Assembly (NCBI GenBank): GCA_963666895.2
Contig: CAXXNS010000005.1
Span: 1-64,000, forward strand
Direction: 5' to 3'
Origin: G963666895 sp963666895
GTDB taxonomy: Bacteria > Desulfobacterota > Desulfovibrionia > Desulfovibrionales > Desulfovibrionaceae
Length of the DNA stretch: 64,000 nt
A program made the translations under genes and the position numbers. Position 1 is the stretch's first letter. Each line of letters begins with the position of its first letter. The notes beneath the pieces are model-generated. The model ran no database searches. It was not told the DNA's origin and saw only the letters and a program-made list of their open reading frames with translations. Below are positions 18,166-27,073 of the stretch, piece after piece.

Positions 18166-19014
18166 ATGGGCAAGCTGATCAAGGAAAAGGGCGACAAGGG
18201 GAGACTGCACATCGACACGCCGCTGCTGGGCGAGTCTCTGGTGGGCAAGAGCCTGCTTCGGAGCACCGAGTCGGAGGACTATTTCCGCATGCAGCCGGAA
18301 GTGAACGTGTTGAAAATTGGCGGCCAGTCCATTATGGACCGCGGCTCCAAGGCGCTGTTCCCGATCCTTGAGGAGCTGGTCAAGGCCAAGGAAAAGCACA
18401 AGATCCTGCTCATGTGCGGCGGCGGCACCCGCGCCCGGCACGTCTACAATATAGGCATCGATCTGGGCATGCCCACGGGCGTGCTCTCCAAGCTGGGCGA
18501 CAAGGTCTCGGCCCAGAACGCCGAGATGCTCGCCGTGCTGCTGGCCAAGCACGGCGGGGCCATAATCGGGCACGGCGAGCATCTCGAGCAGCTGCACATG
18601 TACTGCCAGCTGGGCTACCTGCCCATCACCACGGGCATCCCGCCCTATGGGTTTTTCGAGCACCCGCCGGCGATCGGCTCCATCCCGCCGCACCGGACCG
18701 ACTCGGGCGCGTTCCTGCTGGCCGAGAACATCGGGGCCAGGTCGCTCATCTACCTCAAGGACGAAAAGGGCATGTACGAGGACGACCCGAAAAAGGGCGA
18801 CCGCGACTCGATGAGGTTCTTCGGTAAGATCCACGTTGACGAACTCATCGAAATGGACCTGGAAGACCTGATCGTCGAGCGCCCGGTCCTGACCTTTCTC
18901 AAGAATGCCAAGACGCTCAAATCATTTCAGATCATCGACGTTCTGCGCCATCCGGAGCATCTGCATGCCGCCCTGGACGGAGAGCATGTCGGCACCATCA
19001 TCTACAAGGACTGA
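18166..19014 (+). CDS. Molybdenum storage protein (MoSto)-like amino-acid-kinase-fold protein
   Basis: 282 aa from the ATG at 18166 (GGAGGG upstream). The fold family is amino acid kinase/UMP kinase: VLKIGGQSIMDRG near residue 49 and MCGGGTRARHVYNIGIDLG. The segment IPPHRTDSGAFLLAENIGA matches the MosA/MosB type (IPPHRADTGAFLLA, recalled from Azotobacter) rather than true UMP kinases. MoSto subunits hydrolyse ATP to pack polyoxomolybdate or tungstate clusters in a hexameric cage. Only one subunit gene is present, so a homohexamer is implied if function is conserved. The window also holds molybdenum/tungsten transport and cofactor genes. A strong terminator follows. Confidence 0.8.
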   Translation: MGKLIKEKGDKGRLHIDTPLLGESLVGKSLLRSTESEDYFRMQPEVNVLKIGGQSIMDRGSKALFPILEELVKAKEKHKILLMCGGGTRARHVYNIGIDLGMPTGVLSKLGDKVSAQNAEMLAVLLAKHGGAIIGHGEHLEQLHMYCQLGYLPITTGIPPYGFFEHPPAIGSIPPHRTDSGAFLLAENIGARSLIYLKDEKGMYEDDPKKGDRDSMRFFGKIHVDELIEMDLEDLIVERPVLTFLKNAKTLKSFQIIDVLRHPEHLHAALDGEHVGTIIYKD

Positions 19015-19033
19015 TACGGAAAAACAGGAAAAA

Positions 19034-19065
19034 GGCCGGGAGCGCAACGCTCCCGGCCTGTTGCT
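19034..19065 (+). terminator. Intrinsic terminator after the MoSto-like gene
   Basis: GGCCGGGAGCG and CGCTCCCGGCC form an 11-bp perfect stem with a CAA loop, followed by TGTTGCTTT. It may also serve the convergent small gene. Confidence 0.85.
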
Positions 19066-19072
19066 TTACGGG

Positions 19073-19279
19073 TCATCCCCGCTTGCCTTCGGCCCCTGCG
19101 CCGTCGCGGGTCAGGTAGACCACTTCGGCTCCGGTGTGCTTGGCCAGCTCATCGAGCTCGCGCTTGCGGATGCGCTTGGCGTAGACCTTCATGTCGCCGC
19201 CTTCGACGCCCACCACGCGGAACCGGGGCCTCTTGGTCCCTTCCTCGGCTCTGTTTCTTTCTCTGACAAAAATCTTCAT
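19073..19279 (-). CDS. Small basic protein of unknown function
   Basis: 68 aa from the ATG at 19279, with AGGAGG 5 nt upstream. Starts MKIFVRERNRAEEG and contains FRVVGVEGGDMKVYAKRIRK; rich in Arg/Lys/Glu, no membrane segment or signal. It is divergent from the PadR-type regulator with an AT-rich shared promoter region, so it is a likely target of that regulator. I do not recognise a family. Confidence 0.6.
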   Translation of the reverse strand: MKIFVRERNRAEEGTKRPRFRVVGVEGGDMKVYAKRIRKRELDELAKHTGAEVVYLTRDGAGAEGKRG

Positions 19280-19326
19280 GGTTGCCTCCTGGGGTTGTGT
19301 CCATAAGGACTGCTGTGTATAATTTA

Positions 19327-19350
19327 TATATATCCTCAAAGGACATATAG
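19327..19350. promoter_or_regulatory. AT-rich imperfect palindrome between divergent genes
   Basis: The sequence around TATATCC-TCAAA-GGACATATA forms an imperfect inverted repeat midway between the 68-aa gene and the PadR-type gene. PadR regulators commonly bind such AT-rich palindromes; autoregulation and control of the small gene are inferred. Confidence 0.4.
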
Positions 19351-19369
19351 TCAATAAGGAAATAGCAAA

Positions 19370-19714
19370 ATGTCGAAAAAAGTTGGCGGCAGCAAACCGC
19401 AGCGCTATGTGCAGGCCTCGCTTCTGATGGCTCTCAGCCAGGGAAAATCCTACGGATATCAGCTTATTCAGGAGATCGGAGAGTACGGTTTCCTGCAAGG
19501 GGATGCGCCCCCCGGCATGATCTACAGGCACCTGCGCCAGATGGACGAGGAGGGTTTGGTGACCTCGAGCTGGGATGCCGAGGGCGACGGCCCGGCCAAG
19601 CGGGTCTATTCCATCACCCCCGAGGGGATCGAGGTGCTGGAGGCGTGGATCATCCACATGGAGCGCCAGCGCGAGCGCCTGGACGCGTTCATACGGCGAT
19701 ACAAAGGGAAGTAA
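19370..19714 (+). CDS. PadR-family transcriptional regulator
   Basis: 114 aa. Winged helix typical of PadR: VQASLLMALSQGKSYGYQLIQE, then a GMIYRHLRQMDEEGLVTSSW recognition region and the wing RVYSITPEGIEVL. A short C-terminal helix (IIHMERQRERLDAFIRRY) would mediate dimerisation. PadR proteins are mostly repressors that respond to small molecules; the ligand here is unknown. Divergent from the 68-aa gene. Confidence 0.85.
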   Translation: MSKKVGGSKPQRYVQASLLMALSQGKSYGYQLIQEIGEYGFLQGDAPPGMIYRHLRQMDEEGLVTSSWDAEGDGPAKRVYSITPEGIEVLEAWIIHMERQRERLDAFIRRYKGK

Positions 19715-19810
19715 CGGGCGAAATATTTGGGGAAATAAGCACCTTTTCTAACCGTGCCATCATGGTTACTGTAGAATCAGTTTCAGTGGACTATTTCTTG
19801 GAGTCCGGCA

Positions 19811-22450
19811 GTGGTTTCATCAAAAGACCAAATACGATGGATACCGAATATGGCTAAAGGTCCTCTTTACCGGAGTGCCTTTTTTTATGTTTTCCTGCTG
19901 TGTCTCATGATCGTTTTGATATCCATCTATTATATCGCCCAGTTAATGCTTCAAAAGGAAAACAGATATCGCGTCCATCATGACAGCGCCATGCTGTTGT
20001 CCGAACAGATTGAAAACGAGGTGGCGAAACGGCTTCAGATTATTGAAACCCTGTCTCGGAATGAGCATGTGGCGGCGGTCATCAGCGGAGAAAAACCCGA
20101 GGATAATCCCGAAATACATTTGGCATTGAACACGGCCAACGAGGTGGCTCATTCGGAATTGATCCTGGTTCTGAATACTCAAGGCACGGTCGTTTCAAGC
20201 ACGGACAACAAAACGGATTCATTGACCGGGTTCAACTATTCTTTCCGTCCCTATTTTGTCGAATCGATGCGGGGACAGACCCTTGTTTTTCCGGCGGTCG
20301 GCGCGATCACGCGAACCCGGGGGCTTTATCTGAGCTCCCCGATCTATATCGCGGGCCAGGACGAACCCGCAGGCGTCATCGCGCTCAAGATCGGCATCGA
20401 TCAGATCGAGGAAATCCTGAACCGCCAAGACGACATCGTGGCCCTGGTGTCGCCCGACGGAGTCATCTTCTCGAGCAATCAACCCGATTGGCTGTATCAC
20501 TCCGTGGTCCCCATCACCGCCGAGGCCGAAAAGCGGCTGCGCGCAACGCGGCAGTTCGGCGACGCGCCTATCGAGCCCCACTGGCTTCAGTTGAATTCCG
20601 ACACCGTCACCATTGATGGACGGGCCTATGGAGTGGTGAAGGACACGCTGCCCATCGCGGGCTGGCAGATCTATTCCTGCCATCCCATGGACGCATTCCC
20701 GCCGCTTCCCTCGGTGAACCACTACATCCTTCTTTCGGCTCTGGTGATCACGGGGGGCATGTCGATCCTGGTGTTTTTCCTCGCCGCCAACATTCAGCAC
20801 CGGCGCGATACCGAAATGAAATTGCGCAAAGCGGAAGAAAAATATTCCAGCATTTTCAAAAACGCGACCATGGGAATCTTTCAGACCACCCTGGATGGGC
20901 GGATTATCGAGGTCAGTCCATCCATGGCCGAGATGGTGGGATTCCAGAATCCCGATCAAATGAAGCAACAGGTCACGGATGTCGGTCGCCAGTTGTACGT
21001 GAGTTCCGACGATCGGCGTCGTTTTGTCGCCGCCCTGACACGCCAGCGGACGGTCAATGGCTTTGAAACCCGGTTTTCCCGTAACGACCGGTCGCTGATC
21101 TGGGTTTCCATATCCGGGCGCATGGTTTCGGGCCGGGACGATACGGAACCGTATCTGGAAGGGTTCTGCCTGGACATCACCGAAAAGAAAAAGGCCGAGA
21201 ACGCGCTCCGGCGGGAACGCGACATTTTTTCGCGGGTCATGGAAACGAGTCCCATCGGAATCATGCTCCTGACACGCGAGCAGGAGATTTCCTTCGCCAA
21301 TTCGCGCGCCGAACAAATCCTGGATCTGAAAAAAGACCCGGCCGGTACGGGCCACTACCAAAAACCGGCCTGGAACCTGACCGACTTGCAAGGAGACTGG
21401 CTGCCCAACAACGCAACCCCGGTGGTCAAGGTATTGGAAACCGGGCGGACAGTCAGGGACGCGCGCGTCAAATTGAACTTGTCGCGTGGCGCCAGTGTGA
21501 TCCTCTCGCTGAATATCGCGCCCATCTTCAATGAAAATCAACATATTGCCGAAATGGTAATCGCTTTCGAGGATATCACCGACAAGGTCGCGGCCGAACG
21601 AAACGAAGCGCTGCGCAACGAGCAACTGGTGTTGGCGGACCGCATGATTTCGCTGGGTATCCTGACTTCCGGCGTGGCTCATGAAATCAACAATCCCAAT
21701 ACGTTCATCCTGGGAAATGCACAGCTGTTCGCGGACGCCTGGACGCAGGCCCACAGCATTCTCGACCAATATGCGGAAGTGCATGGGGACTTTCTGATCG
21801 GCGGGATTCCCTATTCGAAATTCACCACCAAGTTGCCCCTGCTGTGTGAACGGATCATCGAAGGGTCGCGCCGGATCAAGCGCATCGTCCAGGAACTGCG
21901 GGCCTATGCCGGACAAGGCGACGCGGTCAGCAGTGAACTCTTGGACTTCAATGAGGTTATCCGCTCCGCCCAAATACTGCTGGCCAACATGATCAAGAAA
22001 AGTACGAACCATTTCGAGGTGGACCTTGGCGAAAACCTTCCGGCCATCAAGGGCAACTTTCAACGCCTCGAACAGGTGGTGATCAATATCGTCCAGAATG
22101 CGTGCCAGGCGTTGTCGGATCAAGGCCGGGGGATCGTCATCAAAACCTTCCACGATGAGGAAAAGGGGCTGATCGTCTTCACGTGCGCGGATGAAGGAAT
22201 CGGTATTCCCGATGAGCAGATACGCCACATCACGGATCCCTTTTTCACCACCAAGCGCGAGTCGGGGGGCATCGGACTGGGGCTGTCGATTTCCTCGAAC
22301 ATCATCCGGGAACATGGAGGCACGATGTCCTTTGACACTCGGCGGGGATCAGGGACCACCGTGACATTGATACTGCCGTCAGCCACGTCGCCATCCGAAA
22401 TCCCGCGCTGGGATTCCACGCTGGAAGCCGAACCATCGAACATTTCGTAA
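19811..22450 (+). CDS. Membrane sensor histidine kinase (Cache-PAS-PAS-HisKA-HATPase)
   Basis: 879 aa from the GTG at 19811 (GGAG 8 nt upstream); the ATG at 19850 is an alternative that still leaves the first helix intact. Transmembrane helix at ~20-42, an extracytoplasmic dCache-like sensor region (~50-295), a second helix (~305-325), PAS 1 (~340-455, ending in the typical ITEKKKAE), PAS 2 (~465-590), HisKA with His624 in SGVAHEINNPNTFILGN, then HATPase with N box EQVVINIVQNACQAL and GGIGLGLSIS. DctB-like architecture: the Cache domain probably senses a small organic acid in the periplasm. The response regulator follows 22 nt later and a TRAP dicarboxylate-type transporter lies downstream. 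Confidence 0.92.
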   Translation: MVSSKDQIRWIPNMAKGPLYRSAFFYVFLLCLMIVLISIYYIAQLMLQKENRYRVHHDSAMLLSEQIENEVAKRLQIIETLSRNEHVAAVISGEKPEDNPEIHLALNTANEVAHSELILVLNTQGTVVSSTDNKTDSLTGFNYSFRPYFVESMRGQTLVFPAVGAITRTRGLYLSSPIYIAGQDEPAGVIALKIGIDQIEEILNRQDDIVALVSPDGVIFSSNQPDWLYHSVVPITAEAEKRLRATRQFGDAPIEPHWLQLNSDTVTIDGRAYGVVKDTLPIAGWQIYSCHPMDAFPPLPSVNHYILLSALVITGGMSILVFFLAANIQHRRDTEMKLRKAEEKYSSIFKNATMGIFQTTLDGRIIEVSPSMAEMVGFQNPDQMKQQVTDVGRQLYVSSDDRRRFVAALTRQRTVNGFETRFSRNDRSLIWVSISGRMVSGRDDTEPYLEGFCLDITEKKKAENALRRERDIFSRVMETSPIGIMLLTREQEISFANSRAEQILDLKKDPAGTGHYQKPAWNLTDLQGDWLPNNATPVVKVLETGRTVRDARVKLNLSRGASVILSLNIAPIFNENQHIAEMVIAFEDITDKVAAERNEALRNEQLVLADRMISLGILTSGVAHEINNPNTFILGNAQLFADAWTQAHSILDQYAEVHGDFLIGGIPYSKFTTKLPLLCERIIEGSRRIKRIVQELRAYAGQGDAVSSELLDFNEVIRSAQILLANMIKKSTNHFEVDLGENLPAIKGNFQRLEQVVINIVQNACQALSDQGRGIVIKTFHDEEKGLIVFTCADEGIGIPDEQIRHITDPFFTTKRESGGIGLGLSISSNIIREHGGTMSFDTRRGSGTTVTLILPSATSPSEIPRWDSTLEAEPSNIS

Positions 22451-22472
22451 CGATTTTAAAAAAGGCCGAATC

Positions 22473-23885
22473 ATGCGGGCTTCACAAAACGCTCCGGTCC
22501 TGATTGTCGACGACGAACCAGAAGTTCTGGAGAGCCTTGAGCTGATGCTCAATGCCGGCGGATACGACAGCGTCATCACCTGCGACGACAGCCGCGAACT
22601 GATCTCGCTTCTGGATCGTCATCCGGATACCCGGTTCGTCCTGCTCGATCTCATCATGCCCTATGTCCGTGGCCAGGACATGCTCCAGGCCCTGCGCGAA
22701 AAATATCCCGACCTGCCGATCATCGTCGTCACCGCGCTCGATGATCTGCAAACGGCCGTCGAATGCATGAAGAAGGGCGCTTTTGATTATCTCGTCAAGC
22801 CGGTGGAAAAAATGAGGCTGCTTTCGACTCTGGGCCATGCCCTGGACCGGGTGGAAATGGCCCGTGAGAACCGGGCCCTGAAGGACAAGCTGCTCAATGA
22901 AAGCCTGACGCGGCCGGAGGTTTTCGAGCCGATCGTTACCCGTAACCGTAAAATGCTTTCCATATTCAAATACGCCGAGGCCATTGCTCCCTCGCCGGAG
23001 CCCGTTCTGATCACCGGTGAAACCGGGGTCGGCAAGGAGCTGATCGCCCGCGCCGTCCACCAGGCCAGCGGCAGGAGAGGCCCCTTCATATCCGTCAATA
23101 TCGCGGGGCTCGATGACGAGCATCTGAGCGATACCCTGTTCGGTCACCTCAAGGGTGCGTTCACCGGGGCCGAGTCGCATCGCGACGGGTTGGTCGCCAA
23201 GGCGGCCGGAGGCACGTTGTTCCTCGACGAAATCGGCAACCTTGAACCCGCTTCCCAGATCAAGCTGCTGCGGTTGCTCCAGGAGGCCGAATACTATCCC
23301 CTTGGATCGGACATCCCCCGGAAAGCGAATGTCCGCATACTGGCGGCGACCAATGCCGACGTCGGGGATGTGCGCAATCATGCGGAATTCAGGCGCGATC
23401 TGTTCTACCGCCTGCAAACCCACCAGATCACCCTGCCGCCTTTGCGGGAACGCAAGGACGACCTGCCGATCCTGACCGAATATTTCATCGGGAAAGCCTG
23501 TGACAAGCTGGGCAAAAAACCGCCCGCCTACCCCCAGGAACTGGTGACCGTGCTCAATTGCCACGCGTTTCCTGGAAATATCAGGGAGCTTGAGGGGATG
23601 ATCTTCGATGAAGTCAGCAAAAACGACAAATGCACGCTTTGCATCGCCGGTTTCAAGGACCGGGTATTGGGATCGTCGGCGGGATGCCCTGACAGCGCAC
23701 CGTCCCAGGATGTAACCAAGATGATGGACGGGCTGGCGACACTGCCGACCATAACGGAAATCAGACAGGCGCTCATCGCGGAAGCCATGAAACGGAGCCA
23801 GAACAACCAGACCATCGCCGCCCGTTTCCTGGGAATCAGCCAGCCCGCCCTGAGCAAGTGGCTCAAGACGCATGCCGACAATTGA
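22473..23885 (+). CDS. Sigma-54-dependent response regulator (NtrC/DctD type)
   Basis: 470 aa. Receiver domain with Asp59 (FVLLDLIMPY) and conserved Lys in YLVKPVEK; AAA+ domain with GETGVGKE, GAFTGAE and FLDEIGN; C-terminal Fis-type HTH (IAARFLGISQPALSKWLKTH). It is the partner of the upstream kinase. The next transcription unit, the TRAP transporter, has a sigma-54-like promoter at 24068-24083, so the natural reading is that ligand sensing switches on ligand uptake, as DctB/DctD do. Base composition is lower in GC than the flanking chromosome. Confidence 0.92.
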   Translation: MRASQNAPVLIVDDEPEVLESLELMLNAGGYDSVITCDDSRELISLLDRHPDTRFVLLDLIMPYVRGQDMLQALREKYPDLPIIVVTALDDLQTAVECMKKGAFDYLVKPVEKMRLLSTLGHALDRVEMARENRALKDKLLNESLTRPEVFEPIVTRNRKMLSIFKYAEAIAPSPEPVLITGETGVGKELIARAVHQASGRRGPFISVNIAGLDDEHLSDTLFGHLKGAFTGAESHRDGLVAKAAGGTLFLDEIGNLEPASQIKLLRLLQEAEYYPLGSDIPRKANVRILAATNADVGDVRNHAEFRRDLFYRLQTHQITLPPLRERKDDLPILTEYFIGKACDKLGKKPPAYPQELVTVLNCHAFPGNIRELEGMIFDEVSKNDKCTLCIAGFKDRVLGSSAGCPDSAPSQDVTKMMDGLATLPTITEIRQALIAEAMKRSQNNQTIAARFLGISQPALSKWLKTHADN

Positions 23886-24010
23886 CTGAATCGGAGCATA
23901 TAACTTTCTTCATATTCCATTCCCGCCACTCGAATGGGGCAATCGCGTGTCCTGTCTTTTGAAAACGCGCGCCGTCTCCCCAACCCCATAACCGAAGTTA
24001 TACCCCCCAG

Positions 24011-24032
24011 ACCCGGCCCCGCCGGGTTTTTT
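24011..24032 (+). terminator. Intrinsic terminator after the two-component genes
   Basis: ACCCGGC-CCC-GCCGGGT followed by TTTTT. Separates the kinase/regulator unit from the TRAP operon. Confidence 0.85.
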
Positions 24033-24067
24033 GTTGTCCTTTCCAGGTGTTAACCGGTCGTGCCCGC

Positions 24068-24083
24068 TGGCACGTTCTTTGTC
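24068..24083 (+). promoter_or_regulatory. Sigma-54-like promoter of the TRAP operon
   Basis: TGGCAC-GTTCT-TTGTC: perfect -24 box and correct spacing, with the -12 box TTGTC instead of TTGCW. The predicted start near 24095 leaves a ~26-nt leader. A sigma-54 activator is encoded directly upstream. Confidence 0.7.
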
Positions 24084-24120
24084 TATATGAATTGTTCCAA
24101 CCTTCAACCCAAGGACTCCC

Positions 24121-25419
24121 GTGACCGCAGGAATCATTAGCGCCGTTTTGTTGTTCGTTCTGATCTTTCTGGGCGTTCAGATATTCGTGGCATTGGGCAT
24201 ATCCGGCATCACCGGTCTGCTCTTGGCCCGGGGGCCCTCGATCCTTGCCTTGGCGCCCACATCTTTCTTCGGGCAGCTCAACAGCTTTGAGATGATCGCC
24301 ATTCCGCTCTTCATCCTCATGGGGCACGTTCTGGCGAAAACACCAATCGGAAGGGATCTTTTTGTCGCGGCTTCCCGCTGGCTGAGCTGGTTGCCGGGAG
24401 GCCTGGCCATCGCGTCGGTGGGGGCCTGCACCATCTTCGGCGCGGTCAGCGGCGTGAGCATCGCCGGCGTGGCGGCGGTGGGCGGCCTGGCCGTCCCGGA
24501 AATGATCAAGAGAGGCTACAGCAAAAAGCTGGCCGCGGGTTCCGTCGTGACGGCGGGCGCGCTGGCCATGTTGATACCGCCAAGCGTGCCCTTCATCATC
24601 TACAGCGCCGTGAGCGGGGAGTCGGTGGCCAAGCTCTTCATCGGCGGCATCGTGCCGGGCCTGGTGCTGGCGTTGATGTTGTGCCTCTACATTTTCATCA
24701 TCGCCATAGTCAAACCATCCGAAGCACCCTCGACACGCGATCAAAAATATTCATGGTATGAGCGGTTCCAGAGCCTTGGACGCATCTGGCATGCGATCCT
24801 GCTCGTCGTCATCGTGCTCGGATCGATCTACACCGGCATGGCCACCCCCACCGAGGCCTCGGCCGTCGGGGCGCTGGGAGCGTTTCTGATCGCCGGATTG
24901 GTCTATCGGATACTGACCGTCAAAGCCGTCCTGGACATTCTCAAGGACAGCCTGCGTGTCAGCGCGGCGATCCTTCTCATCACGGCTTGCGCCAAGCTGT
25001 TCGGCGACTTCCTGAACATGGTGCATATCCCCCAGCAATTGAGCGCCGGTTTGCTGGGATTGGACATCCCGCGGCTCGTAATCCTGTTTTCGGTCATGGG
25101 CCTGTTGATCGTTCTGGGAATGTTCATCGACGGTTTTTCATTGATCGTGGTCACCACTCCCATCCTGCTGCCCCTGATCATTGGGCTGGGGTTCGATCCC
25201 CTCTGGTACGGCATCATCCTGGTCATGAACCTCGAACTGGCCGTGGTGACGCCGCCGGTCGGGCTGAATCTGTACACCCTCCGAGGTGTCTGTCCATCGC
25301 TCAGAATCGAGGAAATCATACAGAGCTCCATTCCCTTCGTACTGATACAGCTGCTGGGGTTGATCCTCTTTACGATGTTCCCCTCTATCAGCCTGTGGTT
25401 GCCCAGATTGCTCAACTGA
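24121..25419 (+). CDS. dctM: TRAP transporter large permease subunit (DctM)
   Basis: 432 aa, GTG start at 24121 with AAGGA upstream. About 12 membrane helices. Characteristic DctM features: IPLFILMGHVLA, the SGVSIAGVAAVGGLAVPEMIKRGY block and AVVTPPVGLNLYTLRG near the C-terminus. It is the sodium-coupled permease of a tripartite periplasmic transporter in the inner membrane. Gene order here is M-P-Q rather than the common P-Q-M. Followed by the binding protein after 52 nt. Confidence 0.93.
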   Translation: MTAGIISAVLLFVLIFLGVQIFVALGISGITGLLLARGPSILALAPTSFFGQLNSFEMIAIPLFILMGHVLAKTPIGRDLFVAASRWLSWLPGGLAIASVGACTIFGAVSGVSIAGVAAVGGLAVPEMIKRGYSKKLAAGSVVTAGALAMLIPPSVPFIIYSAVSGESVAKLFIGGIVPGLVLALMLCLYIFIIAIVKPSEAPSTRDQKYSWYERFQSLGRIWHAILLVVIVLGSIYTGMATPTEASAVGALGAFLIAGLVYRILTVKAVLDILKDSLRVSAAILLITACAKLFGDFLNMVHIPQQLSAGLLGLDIPRLVILFSVMGLLIVLGMFIDGFSLIVVTTPILLPLIIGLGFDPLWYGIILVMNLELAVVTPPVGLNLYTLRGVCPSLRIEEIIQSSIPFVLIQLLGLILFTMFPSISLWLPRLLN

Positions 25420-25471
25420 CAGGGGCTGTAAACGTATATTGGCCTATTCATTTTGAAACAAGGAGAGGAAG

Positions 25472-26521
25472 ATGAACGACAAGAAGGTTTCCAGAAGAGA
25501 TTTCTTCAAGTGGTCGGGTGGAGTGTGCGGAGGCGTCGCCCTGTCCGGACTGGGCGCCTTTTTCCCGGGGATGAGCCACGCCGCCGACACGTATACCGGC
25601 GTGACCTATTACACGCCCACGTACAAAGGCATCCTTTCCGTCAAGAAGCAGTGCATTGAAATCCTGAAGCAGGAAGCCGGCGATCGATTCAACGTGGAGT
25701 TCTATGATTCCGGGACGCTGATGAAGGCCGACGAGCAGACTTCGGCATTGCGGACGGGGACCATCCAGTTCATGTTCCACACCACGTCCTACATCACGCG
25801 GTCGTTCAAGAGCCTGGGGATCACCGGCCTCCCCAGCCTGGTCCAGGAGCTGTACGCCCACGGCGACCGGATCAAGATGGAGTCGCCGCTCTGGAAGCAT
25901 ATCAACGACAAGCTGGCCGAGGACGACATCTTCATGCTCACCTCCGGCGGCGGCGTGCTGCAGCCCGAGTACATCTGGTCGGGCGACAAGAAGATCGGCT
26001 CCCTCGACGACCTCAAGGGCAAGCGGCTGCGCATCGTCAGCTACGAGGCCACCGAGTCCCTGAAGCACTTCGGCGCGGCGGGCGTGCGGATTCCTTCCTC
26101 GGAAACCTACCTGGCCCTGCAGCGCGGCACGGTCGACGGCGCCGTCTTGAACATCTCGACGACCATGGGGCGCCGCCTGTTCGAGCAGCTCAAGCATTGC
26201 TACGAGCTCCCGGTGACGGCCTTCACCATCGGTTTGTTCATGCTCAAGCGCACCTGGGACAAGCTGGATGACGAGACCAAGAGCGCGTTCTGGACCGCGG
26301 CCAAGTGGTATGACGACAACTTCTGCCATCAGCTGAACAACCAATACTACGTCGAGGAATACTGGCCTCAGATCAAGGCCGCCGGCATCGACATCATCCA
26401 ACCCACCGAAGCCGAGCTCCAGACCTTCCAGGACCAGAGCAAGCCGGTCTGGGACTGGTGGAAGAATGAAGTCGGCGAGGAATGGGGACAAAAGGCGATC
26501 GACCTGGCCATGGGGAAGTAA
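25472..26521 (+). CDS. dctP: TRAP transporter substrate-binding protein (DctP)
   Basis: 349 aa with AAGGAGAGG upstream. The N-terminus carries a twin-arginine motif SRRDFFK (residues 7-13) and a hydrophobic stretch ending near SHAAD, so it is exported folded through Tat. The body is a DctP/TAXI-like extracytoplasmic binding protein (KGKRLRIVSYEATESLKHFGA, ETYLALQRGTVDGAV). Tat export is unusual for DctP, though known in parts of the family. Binds the substrate in the periplasm; the downstream enzyme points to a C4-dicarboxylate or related acid. Confidence 0.9.
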   Translation: MNDKKVSRRDFFKWSGGVCGGVALSGLGAFFPGMSHAADTYTGVTYYTPTYKGILSVKKQCIEILKQEAGDRFNVEFYDSGTLMKADEQTSALRTGTIQFMFHTTSYITRSFKSLGITGLPSLVQELYAHGDRIKMESPLWKHINDKLAEDDIFMLTSGGGVLQPEYIWSGDKKIGSLDDLKGKRLRIVSYEATESLKHFGAAGVRIPSSETYLALQRGTVDGAVLNISTTMGRRLFEQLKHCYELPVTAFTIGLFMLKRTWDKLDDETKSAFWTAAKWYDDNFCHQLNNQYYVEEYWPQIKAAGIDIIQPTEAELQTFQDQSKPVWDWWKNEVGEEWGQKAIDLAMGK

Positions 26522-26523
26522 GG

Positions 26524-27036
26524 GTGTCGGCGTTCGCACATAATTTCAACCATGGCATCGGGTGCCTGGCCCGAGGACTTCGGTTCTCGGGCCAGCTCGC
26601 CCTCATCTCCATGGTTGTAACCATTTGTTACGACGTGGTGATGCGCTACGTCTTTGCCAAGCCCACAACGTGGTGCCTGGAGGTCAACACCTTCCTGATC
26701 GTCTTCCTGGCCGTATTTCCCGCCGCCGACGTGCTCAAGTCGGACAACCATCTCAAGATATCATTCATTCCCGACAAGATGTCGCCGGCAGTGAGGAAAT
26801 TCCAGAAGATCGTCAGCAGCGTGCTTGGTATTATTCTATCAAGCGTGATGACGTATCAGGGTTTCAAGATGGCCTGGTTGTCGTTTGAATATGGTGAACG
26901 CATGTCGACCCCGTTGGGGACCCCCATCTTCATTCCCTATCTGTTCATTCCGATAGGTTTTGGAGCCCTGGCGCTGCAGTTCGTGGTCGAAATCATCATA
27001 ACCCTGACCCCACAGCGGGATGAGCGCAGTGGATAG
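26524..27036 (+). CDS. dctQ: TRAP transporter small permease subunit (DctQ)
   Basis: 170 aa from the GTG at 26524, two nt after the dctP stop. Four predicted helices; ICYDVVMRYVFAKPTTWCLEVN is the DctQ signature (R-Y-V-F-x-K/R-P-x-x-W-x-x-E). It completes the three TRAP components. Its 3' end lies 37 nt before the maleate-isomerase-like gene. Confidence 0.92.
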   Translation: MSAFAHNFNHGIGCLARGLRFSGQLALISMVVTICYDVVMRYVFAKPTTWCLEVNTFLIVFLAVFPAADVLKSDNHLKISFIPDKMSPAVRKFQKIVSSVLGIILSSVMTYQGFKMAWLSFEYGERMSTPLGTPIFIPYLFIPIGFGALALQFVVEIIITLTPQRDERSG

Positions 27037-27073
27037 TGAACAGCATCAACGAATACATACCCATGAGGCCACC

